From positions 34,715,639-34,779,638 of the forward strand of contig CM043797.1 in NCBI GenBank assembly GCA_023974075.1: a stretch of DNA of 64,000 nucleotides, in the 5' to 3' direction. Shown in pieces: positions 51,980 to 61,963 of this stretch (position 1 is its first letter; each line of letters begins with the position of its first letter). The DNA is from Chaenocephalus aceratus (Eukaryota; Chordata; Actinopteri; Perciformes; Channichthyidae). The notes below the pieces were generated by a model. That model did not search any database. It was given only the letters and a program-made list of their open reading frames with translations, and had not been told where the DNA came from. The translations under genes were made by a program, and so were the position numbers.

Positions 51980-52458
51980 GTAAGCTTAATGCCTCTGAAA
52001 TGTTTTTGTGCCTTTATGCTTTTTTCTCTCCCTCTGGCTCTTATTGGATGTATTTTTGTTGTCTTATTGTGAATGGATGTCTTGCACTTATGTTGATAAG
52101 TTGATGATATCCTCACCGAGCTTTTGTATGTTTTAAAAATGTTCAATAAAAAAAAAAAAAAAAAAGTCCGGACTTCCGGACCATCTCGCACATGCGCAGA
52201 ACCAATCGGGCAGGGTGACGGATCGGGTAGTGACAGTAACCACCGGAATGTGGGTGGATAATGTGGCCCGAAGGCAAGTTTACTGGCGCATTTCCACTGC
52301 AACGGGGTAGCCCCGTTTAAGCGTCCCTATTACAGTTTAGGACCTGGGGTAGCAACGCAGTGTAGGCGGGGCGATCGGCTTTTTGGGCGGAGCGACGCTG
52401 GGTAAAACTGCAGTGGCGTCATTTTCAATGCGACACAACTCACAAAACACACACAACA

Positions 52459-52599
52459 ATGGAGGATGTGGAAGCGATCGTTTTCTTGTTTATTGTGAAA
52501 TCCATGGTGCTGACATGCTGTGCTCTGCATAACCTCTGCGAGAGTCATGGAGAGGACTATGAGGATGGGTGGAATGCACTGACATCAGAGAGGGTTTGA
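52459..52599 (+). pseudogene. Harbinger transposase reduced to its two ends
   Basis: A 46-residue frame starts MEDVEAIVFLFIV, like Harbinger transposase N-termini. It runs straight into VLTCCALHNLCESHGEDYED, the C-terminal CCALHN motif of the family, followed by a stop. The central nuclease domain with the DDE residues is absent, so an in-frame internal deletion has joined the ends. It cannot catalyse transposition. Confidence 0.7.
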
Positions 52600-53580
52600 T
52601 GCGCTACCTGAATACCTACATATGCATTGTATTGCATTATATATTATATATTGTATTGAACATAAATAAAAAAAAAAATTTCATATAGGCCTACATGTGT
52701 TTGTCAAATGTTTTAAACAAATGTTATCTGAATTGAATATTTAGTAAATATTTGAATTTCAAGCACCAGTAAGTACTGCCCCATAATAAGAACATTTGAG
52801 GAAATATCAGATCATGAAAAGAAAATCTTTCTAATAAATTAAGCGAATATCAAAGCTAACTATAAACATAAATACTAAAGTGTAAAACACAGCAAAACTA
52901 TATTCATAAATGCAAGTGTAAAATAGTGTAAACATGGATGGAAACTAAAGTATCCACAACATAAAATATATTAAATATAACCTCAATCTTTCTTCTAGAC
53001 ATGTTAAAAGCTTGCTTGAATGGGTTATAGGTTTATTTTGTTCTCTCGTCTTTGAAATATATAAGGAATGTGTTGTTTGAGTCTAGTAGAACGAGGGTAT
53101 TACAATTGAGAAATTTCTACATGTATTATGTATTTATCATGTATTCTTAATACTATTACAAAAATAAACATGTAATAATGTTTTAGAGGAGGACCTCAAG
53201 CTAGCAAACTCAATTTCTTGCTTTAAATCTCTTAAAAGTAAGGGGCTTTTTCCTAACTGATGGTGTTTGTTATTGCTTTATAAATTCATGTATGTTTATA
53301 TCTTCTCTAAATCAAGATTATGTGAATCTGATTTGTTTCTGTTGGGTGCCATTCACTATCAACAAGAGATAAGATAAGTCAAAGAAGTACTTTATTGATG
53401 GCAGTATAAAAATACAAAAAAAATGTTGTATCAAAGGCATGCCATTAAACAATACAAATAAAAAATGTAAAACTGTATTGCAGCCAGCATAAATATACAT
53501 GGAATTGTAAATATAAAATGAACATTTTAAAGAAAATAAATAAACAAGGAAGTACAAATGTTGCATTTAAAAATTAACTA
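52600..53580. other. AT-rich interior of the Harbinger element
   Basis: No coding frame is supported between the transposase remnant and the end of the Myb-like gene. Confidence 0.5.
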
Positions 53581-53581
53581 G

Positions 53582-54713
53582 ATAAAAAATATATAATATG
53601 TACAATAACTATTAAGGTTTTTTGAAGTATCACGGAGGAGACGGGCCAGTCGGCTGCCCAGTCATGGTGCCGTTCCTGCTGGGCCCGATCCTCACCTCCT
53701 CGTTTCCTCTTGCCTGGGTGACAATAAGATAATAATTAGCAATAAGGAAAAAACACAGGACAGGTACAGGTCACACAAGGATATAAGAATAACATGTATA
53801 AACAGAACAACAGTAAGGTGAACTAAAGAAAGTTCTGGCCCTAGATGTTTACAATGATTTTGAAAGTGAATTACATTATGTCCAGCCTGTTGATAATGAA
53901 TATAAATATATGTATATGATAGGATGTCACACACAACTGTAGTAGTGCGTACTAGCTAAGACTTTACTTGTAACAGAGCATTTCTACACAGTGGTATAGC
54001 TTATTTTAATTACTGTTGATGGATGATCCAAGGTTTAAAAAAACAAAAACACAATTCCAGTCGTTTTTGCCATTTCTATTTCTTACCTAGAACCACACGC
54101 TGCGGTGTCGTGATGGCACTCGGTGTTGGTGGTTGAGTTGGTGTCGATTCTTCGGCTGGGGTCCGTTCTGGATTCAATGACGAAGTGGACGGAACACTGC
54201 CATCAACCGTTGTTCGGGAATGTTCCTCCTCACGAGTCCCAATGTAATCATCTAGAACAGCAAAATGACTTGTTAATTCCACAAACTACTGCAGCACAAT
54301 ACTAAATAGCAACAACAACTATAGAAAAGAAAAACTGAACGTAAACAATGGCACATATGGTGTTAGCAAACAATAGCTCTAGCTAAGGCTATCTGCCTTA
54401 GCTAGCTATGTAGCTCTTCGGGGCTCCATAAAAGCATGGGTTGTCGAACATTAATATAAGGATAAAATAGACTTCTTTGTTAGAAGTGAGCGTACCTTGC
54501 AGGGACTCCAGTAAAGCCGTTGCCGTTGTCCCTACATTGCAGGAAAGTCCTCGAAAATCAGCGTTCGGGCATCTGTGCAGAGAAATCCTGGAACACTTTC
54601 ACATTTCGCGTTGTTCCGTCGAGCTCCCGCTGGATTTTATCATCCCCAATGAGATTAAGGAACGTCGTCACCTGCTCGGTCGACCACGGTGTGCTTTTCT
54701 TCGACGTTGCCAT
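53582..54713 (-). pseudogene. Harbinger Myb/SANT-like DNA-binding protein, one stop
   Basis: Exon 1 (54713-54496) starts MATSKKSTPWSTEQVTTFLN, a Myb/SANT-like trihelix motif with conserved Trp, and reaches FSRTFLQCRDN before a GTACG donor. A single in-frame TGA (54558-54560) sits where the family normally has Gly. Exon 2 (54251-54087) encodes a Pro/Thr/Ser-rich linker (TPTQPPTPSAITTPQ). Exon 3 begins at 53713 with a basic KRKRGGEDRAQQERHHDW stretch. In Harbinger elements this partner binds the ends and brings the transposase into the nucleus. Exon 3's end is uncertain. Confidence 0.7.
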
Positions 54714-55015
54714 TTTTGTAGCTCCTCCGTTTACAAAATGCTGCAAGCTTGCTTCTAGATCTATATGCGACGCTAGGGATGATCTCGCGCGCGATCTTGT
54801 GACGATTCTCTCTGACCAATCAGCAGTCGAGTGTTGACGTCACAGCCCTGGCCTGGTCTGATAGAACCACGATTTTATGGGGCCGGAAAAAGAGGGAAAA
54901 AGTACCCGCTAGCCGGTACTAGGCTATATGGAAATGCCACCAAAAACTGGCCTGGCCGCTTGAGGACGGTTAAGGACGCTTAAACGGGGCTACCCGCTGC
55001 AGTGGAAATGCGCCA

Positions 55016-55078
55016 TTATATAGCACCTTTCAAGACAAGGTAATTCAAAGTGCTATACAAAAAATTAAATACATTAAA
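55016..55078. repeat. Left piece of a split dispersed repeat
   Basis: TATAGCACCTTTCAAGACAA...CAAAGTGCTATAC is a familiar fish repeat (reverse of a retroposon end). It probably continues at 56339-56497 (AAAATCAGTCATTAAAAAGA...GCGGACCTGCAGG), with later insertions in between. Confidence 0.6.
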
Positions 55079-56126
55079 GGTAGAACGAACGAGACGTTTT
55101 TTGTTTTGTTTTTGCGGAGGGATCTCGATCGGCATGAAGGCACATTATGCAATGTGCACATTATCCCGCTTAATACACATGGCCACATTCTCAACAAAGT
55201 AACGAAATGACTCCCAATATTAATTGAAATGCTTTTATGGATTTAGAAAATTATTTTATTGATTTAAAAAATAGTTGTATTGATTTAAATTTACATGAAT
55301 CCGCTAAGAAAAGTAGTCCGTTGTTACTGTTTGAGCTAACGTAGCAACGGCAGGAACTGCTTCGATAGTGTTTTTGAGGAGCTTTTTGATTACAGATTTG
55401 AAAACATCGTTGCTTGCTTTAAAAGTAGCACAATTCATTATGTGAAACCTTGGAAAGTATCTAGATATCCCTGCCCTAATGCCAAAGTAACTGGCAACTG
55501 AATATGTGTCGCCGTTTGATGTCTATTTCTGGACCGCTGCGTAAAAAGGAGGGTTTCTGCCCCATTACTTCTCTTCTTACTTCTATAAGAATAAAACACG
55601 GAGGACGGAGATCTCTTTTTGTCCCCCTCTTCTCCCCGCTGCAGCCTAGCAGCTGATCTCAAAGCACGCTCCCCTCTCCTGCAGGGTGGCGTGGTCAGCT
55701 GCAGCTCACAGAATCAGCCCCCTGCAAAAACAGCGCTGGAAAGAGCAAATAGAGCGAAATGAGGCATGGCTAAAATGCAGGATCTTTTTGGTATTTTTTT
55801 TAAATAGTTTTTATAGGTGTTGCTATCTGTTTTGTGTAGCGTGGTTCTACAAGCAAGTCAATGCATTCATTGGGTGGTATGTATCAGAGAGTTACACGGG
55901 TCTGTAAATGCAATGAAAACAATTGGCCACAGCAAATCATTTATATTAAACATGTAATTTTTACTTTTGAATACTTCAGTACAAAGGATGTATTGAATAA
56001 TTTAAGTGATATATGTGTACACATATAAATCATTAGTCAAAACAGGGCTACATTTGATTTAATTAAAAGGTATAATATGTGGTAAACTGAAGAGCCGTTT
56101 GAGAGCCGGAATTCCCATCACTAATT
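55079..56126. other. Inserted DNA, partly related to TTAA-type repeats
   Basis: It opens beside TTAAAGGTAGAACGAAC (55075), another possible TTAA element end. The stretch 55680-55790 matches 30650-30770 inverted (AGAGCAAATAGAGCGAAATG). No supported coding frame. Confidence 0.45.
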
Positions 56127-56338
56127 AAAGGTGGGGTAGGTAATTTTGGAGAAACCAGCTCGAGTGCGCTAGAATTTGAAAATACACAACCGGAGAAAAT
56201 CTGCCACTTCCTTACAGAGCCCCTCCAACACACATGAACGTGCACATGACCAATGAGGGGACAAGATAAGTTTGTGCACAGATGGAAGGCTGACAAGCAG
56301 GTAGGCCATCCAGTTATTTTAGCCGGGCCGGCTAAAAT
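56127..56338. mobile_element. Partial copy of the TTAA-flanked MITE at 28887
   Basis: It starts TTAAAGGTGGGGTAGGTAAT, shares the interior (TACACAACCGGAGAAAATCT) and stops at AGCCGGGCCGGCTAAAATGG, so its right half is missing. Confidence 0.8.
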
Positions 56339-56497
56339 GGCATTTAAAATCAGTCATTAAAAAGAAAAGATAATAAAAGAAAAAATACATGGATAAAAGT
56401 TACAGTGCAGTTTAAGATGTGAATAGTTCAATTAAAAGCAAGTATTTTGTCTGGATTTAAAAGTAGTCAGAGTTGCAGCGGACCTGCAGGTATCCGA
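56339..56497. repeat. Right piece of the split dispersed repeat
   Basis: This segment, ending GTTGCAGCGGACCTGCAGG, is the expected continuation of 55016-55078. Confidence 0.55.
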
Positions 56498-56498
56498 C

Positions 56499-56577
56499 GT
56501 TTAAGTTGACATTAAGTTCTTTCTTTTCGGGTGTAAAACCTTTGTCCCGAAAGAAGGAACTTAATGTCAACTTAAAC
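56499..56577. other. Strong short hairpin, 32-bp stem and 14-base loop
   Basis: The left arm 56499-56531 pairs with 56546-56577 with only one G-U pair and one bulged base. The arms read GTTTAAGTTGACATTAAGTT outward and end CGGG/CCCG at the loop. Size and shape would suit a microRNA precursor or a tiny MITE; there is no expression evidence. Confidence 0.6.
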
Positions 56578-56670
56578 TTTACTAAATAACTGGTGATTTG
56601 ACACAGGACTCAAAGCAGACAGAAATTGTCTTTGAAGCTGGTTTCCCATTTGTAGACGTTATTGATCTCA

Positions 56671-56692
56671 CCCCCCCCCCCCCCCCCCCCCC
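56671..56692. repeat. Poly-C run
   Basis: About 22 consecutive C. Confidence 0.95.
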
Positions 56693-57394
56693 TATCCATA
56701 TTGTGCCTTGTGCTAATTAACATCAAAGGAGCGTTGTTGCGTACTGCTGTAACTTAATGTACTCACACAGATGTGCTGGCTGTGAAAGTATAGGGATAAA
56801 AATGTATGAGAGCTGATATGATTTTGTTCCCCACCATTAATGTTATGACCTGCATCATTTTAGAACAAGTTTGCCCAGCTAGGAATGGACAGAAATTCTA
56901 ATTAGCTTGTTTAAAATAATTCTCATAAAGTTAGCCTTAATTTGCTGCCAGATCCTTACTACAACTTGTAATGCAGACTTTTAAACGATAATCAAAAACA
57001 AAAATCAAAGCCTGAGGTTGTGTTGGAAATCAAAAGCAGTGTTCAAGCTCCTCCGAATTAGCCCTGCCCTTACCTTGAAATCCAACGGCGCCATGGACAG
57101 GACATTTGACAGAAAAAGCTGTTAATCCATTTTAAGCAGAGATTGAAATGTCTCCAAGTGCTTACATTGGAATAACCCGAGCAGGGACGCAGCGATGAGA
57201 TCATCACATTTATAGTCAGCACAAATCAGGCAACTCTGAATAACTTCTACATTTACTTAATTTGCAAAGAAAGCTTTTTGTTCTGAACAACGCTTTGTGG
57301 TTAATCGAGAGGCTTGAATATCCCGAACATGTCTATAGCTTTGTCATTTGGGAGTGTGTGGGAGAGAAACTGTAGTTGCAATGGAGAAAGTGTA
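56693..57394. other. Unassigned sequence
   Basis: No feature recognised. Confidence 0.4.
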
Positions 57395-57399
57395 GTTAT

Positions 57400-57910
57400 T
57401 GTGGGGGAAACTTCTGTTGCAATGGAGAGTCAGGAGTCAAAGAGACACGAGGAGAGCTGGAGCTTTGATGGCAAACACTGATGGTTTATTTGGAGTTATG
57501 GCCGGAGAATTGACAAGACAGGTGGTGTGTCACGAGTTGACACAGCGGTTGCCGAACCAATTCTGAAGAACTCTTCTGCAGCTCGAGGTTTTAACTAGTT
57601 CGGAGTGTAATAATCAACATTCTTTATCAGTGAGACTAAACAATTATGGACCCTGAATCTAACTAGAGCTGTCGTCCATAGGAAAGAATGTGCGCCAGGG
57701 AACCTACGTCCCTGAACAGTAAACTACCTCATGGCGGCTTGTGCTCTGTCATAGACTGGCAACAACAATGTGCCCAAGTGGCCCCTCCTTAAGAGAGACA
57801 GCAGCAATACCCAAGGCCGTAGACCTATGCCGTGGGAAAGGAGACAGTGAGAGGAGAAAAGTATGAACTGTGTCACAGGTTGAATACCTAAGCAAATTAT
57901 TCCCTAACAG
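57400..57910 (-). mobile_element. Solo LTR of an LTR retrotransposon, 5-bp TSD
   Basis: The 511-bp unit begins TGTGGGGGAAAC and ends CCCTAACA on the plus strand (TG...CA with an 8-base imperfect inverted end), and is flanked by GTTAT on both sides (57395-57399 and 57911-57915). AATAAA on the minus strand at 57490-57485 suggests minus orientation. There is no internal region, so it is the product of recombination between two LTRs. Family (Gypsy, BEL or ERV) cannot be told. Confidence 0.8.
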
Positions 57911-57915
57911 TTATG

Positions 57916-58834
57916 TGTATGAAAATCTTAGGTCCCAGGCTCCTCCAACAGTGCAACACAATAAAACAGATAAAATAGTGCAAGTAAATACAATCAAATA
58001 GAATAGAAGTAGTGCCATAAGAGTCTATATACAAGTGATACATAATTTGTGAGACCATTAACATGTACACAAACCTATAGAACAATTGAAAACCCCAAAT
58101 AGCTGAATTGGGCCCCTTTTTAAGAAGATGCAATTTGAGCAGGAACGTACAAAAGTGTTGATGAAATGTGCAACGGTTACAAAGGTTTTACACAGTATGA
58201 AAAAGAGTATTCGATGTTAAGGGATACACTGTATTCCCAAAGATAATGTAGCACATATAGACCGTTGGGAGGATGTGGGAAGGGATGTCAGCGAGAATCA
58301 ACTTGAGAGACTTTTCTTCCACTCTATTTTTGGTACTCTCAACACTTTTCATATCAGAGTTCAAGCATTTATTCTCTATCCTGTTTAAAAAACTGACATC
58401 AGCAGGTTTCACCGCGAGCAACACGAGGTACTCAATGCTTCAAATTCACGCTGCGTCTGCTCGGTTCAAATATTAAGCAGCTTTGGAGCATGTTCGGCTG
58501 GATTAGGGGACTTGTGTGGATTGTGTAAATCTGCTGTGTCACAGCCCCGAATGTTGTCGGCCAGATTCTTGTTAGCCGTCCAACAGGCAGATGGACCTCA
58601 CTTGGAGAGATTGTTTTTCATGCTAATGCTCGCAGGGTTAAATGGCCTGGCTTTGTAAATGGACTTGCAGGAATAAATACTAAACCCTGGTGTTATTCTT
58701 TTTTTTGTCAGTGTGTCACAGTTGTTGTGCTGGAGTGAAAGCAGAGATTAAAGCAATTTGTGGCCAACAGGTTCAAATGTGCTACAACGGCACAGAACAT
58801 TTCTATTAGAAGAGACATTCTGCAGCTTCAGCAA
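57916..58834. other. Unassigned sequence
   Basis: No feature recognised on either strand. Confidence 0.4.
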
Positions 58835-59115
58835 AGATGCAAATATACAAACACAAATGTACCAAAACACATGCAAATGAGGAAACATCTTCACCAACTT
58901 GACAACACATGCAGCATTTAGAAAACATTCACCAACTTGATGACACATGCACATCGCTTTCTGAAAGTGCTGCATGAACGAAACGCTGCAAATACTAAAT
59001 GCTGCAAGAAGCTCAAAACATAACAGACACCAGACACTAAAAGGTGACGCACACAGCTGGGACCGAAGCACTTGTTGACGTTCAGGGATTATAAAGTTGG
59101 CCAACTGTCACTGTA
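58835..59115 (+). repeat. Dispersed repeat, second copy of 12345-12600
   Basis: It shares the same ordered blocks and has one extra internal duplication of the CACCAACTTG.TGACACATGC segment (58891-58948). Confidence 0.65.
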
Positions 59116-59193
59116 TATACTGAATGTCCATTCCCTCTTCATTATTATAAACCATGAGTCATACAAACCCAGTAACATTCCCATCAGCCTAAT

Positions 59194-59380
59194 ATTACAT
59201 TACATGTTACTTGTTAGATGCTTTTATCCAAAGCGACTTACATACTCAATACTGTGGACAATCCCCACTGGAGCAATTTGGGGTGAAGTGTCTCAGGGAC
59301 ACAACGACATGCTGACTGCAGTGGGGTTCGAACCTGTGTCCCCCTGATCCGAACACCAACGCACCAGGCCACTGTGCCAC
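59194..59380 (-). mobile_element. tRNA-derived SINE with L2-type tail, TSD AGCCTAAT
   Basis: On the minus strand the head is GTGGCACAGTGGCC (A box), the B box is GGTTCGAACC (59334-59325), and a core with CCCTGAGACACTTCACC follows. The tail GTCGCTTTGGATAAAAGCAT matches the 3' end of the L2 element at 7080-7130. AGCCTAAT flanks both sides (59186-59193 and 59381-59388). L2-type reverse transcriptase would recognise this tail. Confidence 0.88.
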
Positions 59381-59388
59381 AGCCTAAT

Positions 59389-60319
59389 AAGCTAATGCTA
59401 ACATTAAGACGAACATTATTCCCGCAACTCTTAACTCTTACATTATTGAAAATTAATGTTAAAATCAAATTTAGAGAAAGCAATGTGAAAGTAATCAAGT
59501 CATGCTCGCCTCTTTTCACAATGTTGTAAGCAAAAGCTCACTGGTATAGCAGTCCCATTGCAAACAAAAAATCACTTTTATACATTCTTTTAAAATGTAA
59601 AGGGTTTTAAAAGCATCTTTCTGTGGTTAAATTAATTATATTGCTTCCAATGTTCCATCTAATACTATAAGCCTTGTCTTTGTGTTGATTCATATCAGGT
59701 TTCCCTTGTGAGTCCAATCAGGAAACACTCCATCAACAAATACAATCTTTATCAACAGCAAAGAAGATATGAATAGCGATGTACTGAGCCGCAGCCTCGT
59801 AAATCATTTGGCGTGTGTGTGAGTGAAGACATTACACACCGGGTGGTTAAGTGACGGGAATGAAAAGAATTTTCCTGCTGCATGTGTGTGTCTGATTATC
59901 ATGCAGCCGTAAATCCACCATGAGGCTTGTTCCTGTAGTTTCACGGATAGCGATGTAAAGCGAATCAATAAAATAAATTGACATCTTTATTAAGCTCATT
60001 GCTCCAGTGAAGTGTTTTGGAAGGTATTTACCGAGCTCTCTTCGTCCCGCGGCTGATGGATGAGTTGCTGTCACACTAAACAGTCCTGTTTAAAGTTCTG
60101 CTTTTCACACATTGCGGAATTGTTAGCAAGAAAAAAGTAATCAGACCGTAGATCTAAGTAAAATAACCACTCCTTCAGCCCCGAGCCTGTTTTTCAGGTC
60201 TCAGGCTCGAAAATGACATTCCCAGAACAAATTACCATATCTTCTAAAAGGGTTAAATTAATAATCTTTTTTCTCAAAGCAAGACTAAACCTGTGAGTTG
60301 GATGTAGAAGTGTCAGAAT
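59389..60319. other. Unassigned sequence
   Basis: No supported gene or repeat. Confidence 0.4.
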
Positions 60320-60520
60320 CAATATAGATGTTTTTATTTTAAAGTAAATTCAGATTGAACACAGTAAAAAAATGTAAATGATTGTGTCCGTCCAAAAAAG
60401 AAAAATTACTTATAGTGAAAACCACCCTTGAATGATGGGATGGTACACTAAAAGCTTTAGGAATCCAAACTACAACATATAATAAGTACCCTGTATCAAG
60501 ATTGATGCAAAACAAGTGAC
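60320..60520 (+). repeat. Copy of part of the hAT element at 613
   Basis: It matches 1172-1370 closely (AAATTCAGATTGAACA.AGTA, CACCCTTGAATGATGGGAT, AGTACCCTGTATCAAGATTG). No element ends are present. Confidence 0.85.
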
Positions 60521-60706
60521 ATTTGACCTTTTTAGAGAGATTTAGAAAAAGAAAACCACTTCTGGGGTCATTTGGGTGGATTTGACCTATCTCTGGCCCC
60601 CCTTGCTCGATTTTGCTGATTGACATCCCTTTCTAACCGTCAGAGCCAATGGAATCGAGGGGAACTCCCACATACTCCTTATTTGTTAATGTGTGTGTGT
60701 GAGACT

Positions 60707-61721
60707 CAGTGTTGGGACGAACGCGTTACAAAGTAACGCGTTACTGTAACGCCGTTATTTTTGGCAGGTACTAGTACTCTAACGCATTACATTTTAAATT
60801 CAGTAACTCAGTTACCGTTACTACATGGTGCGTTACTCCGTTACTGCGTTAGTTTTTTTATATAGTCAACAGCCAGGTGAACAGAGATGAGAACTGAGAA
60901 CTACAGTACTTGAGTAAATGTAAATACTTCCTGTGTCACATGCGGAGACTGGCTGTGGGCGTGTTTGTGTTGTTTACTAACAAGACTATCATGGCGGCGG
61001 AGCTCAAGTCTAGTTTCTCCACCTGGAGATATTCTCACTATTTCACTTTTGTCGAGCACAAAGAAAAGAACGTTTTAGTTAAATGTAAGTTGTGTCCTGG
61101 CGGGTCAAAGAGCCTATCTACTGCCCAAACCAGTCATTCAAATCTCTTAAAACATCTGCAAAAACAACATGCTGGGACGAAGCTAGTAGCTAAGACCACA
61201 GAGACTCAGCCGACGCCACTCCACCTGCACCTAAGCAACAGCGGCTGGATTTTAACCAAGGGACTGCTAGCCAGGGAAAAGTCGATAAAGCCATTGCACG
61301 GTATGTTGTAGAACACATGCAGGCTGTTGCTACAGTGGAGTCACCCGCTTTCAGGGAGCTAGTTAGCATGATAGCATGTCCGGGCGGCACAAGGCATATG
61401 AAACGGAAAACTTTTTCCAACTACCTGGAGAAAGAATATACAAAAATGTAAAGCCAGCTAATATCGATGCTATCCAGATTGCATATAATGCATGTCAAGT
61501 TGATCAACAGATTGTATTATTCTCCAATGCAATAACAGTACTGAAATGAAGGCTATAAGGGCATTAATATAATGGGAGCCCTTTTTTAAGTAACTAAAAC
61601 GTTACTTTTCACAGCATTACTTTTTGGTGTAAGTAATCAGTAAAGTAACTGAGTTACTTTTGAAATGAAGTAACTAGTAATGGTAACTATTTACTGGTTT
61701 TCAGTAACTAGGACAACACTG
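60707..61721 (+). mobile_element. hAT deletion derivative with BED finger, TSD GTGAGACT
   Basis: The ends CAGTGTTGGGAC and CAACACTG are inverted and flanked by GTGAGACT (60699-60706 and 61722-61729). Subterminal GTAACGCGTTAC-like and AGTAACTGAGTTAC-like motifs crowd both ends. It keeps only the 5' part of a transposase. Confidence 0.93.
60991..61451 (+). pseudogene. N-terminal part of a BED-finger hAT transposase
   Basis: The ATG at 60991 opens MAAELKSSFSTWRYSHYFTF. The BED finger is C-K-L-C followed by H-x4-Q-x-H (CKLCPGGSKSLS...KHLQKQHAG). After a frameshift near 61225 the downstream part reads KVDKAIARYVVEHMQAVATV and SPAFRELVSMIACPG to a stop at 61451. This parallels the region after the BED finger in the transposase at 13246. 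The catalytic domain is deleted. Confidence 0.75.
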
Positions 61722-61729
61722 GTGAGACT

Positions 61730-61959
61730 TGACGCATAGCCAAAACCGGAAGCTGCGATAAATCTCCAACGAGGCGTTTTGGGGCAGCATAGACAGGTAT
61801 TTTCTGTGTTAGAGTTTTACTCGCTACAGGGTGTACTTTGAGGGTTTGTGACTCTGCAGACCATTTACATGCAGAAAAACCTTCATAACACACAAGGGGA
61901 CGGGTAATAACCGTAAAAGCATGACATGGGACCTTTGTAAATGAAAATAAAGCTTTATT
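61730..61959. other. Unassigned sequence next to a TTAA element
   Basis: It contains GACCATTTACATGCA, a motif also found in the TTAA-type repeats at 22402 and 23834, so it may be a decayed relative. Confidence 0.4.
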
Positions 61960-61963
61960 TTAA

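Larger units (their letters stand above)
47010..52165 (+). mobile_element. Near-full-length Tx1/L1-type LINE with 14-bp TSD
   Basis: The element runs from a 5' leader (GGAGGTGCGTTTCAAGATGG) through ORF1 and ORF2 to AATAAA plus a poly-A tail. It is flanked by GTCCGGACTTCCGG on both sides (46996-47009 and 52166-52179). ORF1 is open; ORF2 has two stops and a frameshift. It lies in the right arm of the palindromic element and is thus younger than it. Confidence 0.93.
44400..52245. mobile_element. Palindromic (foldback) element, split by later insertions
   Basis: The left arm runs 44400-44673. The right arm is in three pieces: 44722-44893, 46968-47009 and 52166-52245. Matching landmarks are CCCGATGCGTCACCCTGCCC against GGGCAGGGTGACGGATCGGG, and GCGCATGTGCGAGA against TCTCGCACATGCGC. 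The inner 160-bp stem (44512-44673 with 44722-44891) ends in a loop of about 48 bases. Splicing out the TIR element at 44894-46967 and the L1 at 47010-52165 restores one continuous arm. Superfamily unknown. Confidence 0.75.
52284..55015. mobile_element. PIF/Harbinger transposon, internally deleted
   Basis: The ends TGGCGCATTTCCACTGC and GCAGTGGAAATGCGCCA are exactly inverted, and the similarity extends inwards (ACGGGG...GGACGC blocks). It encodes a convergent pair: a collapsed transposase on the plus strand and a Myb/SANT-like protein on the minus strand, the two-gene layout of Harbinger. TTA lies next to the right end and one base away on the left, a likely 3-bp TSD. Confidence 0.88.
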
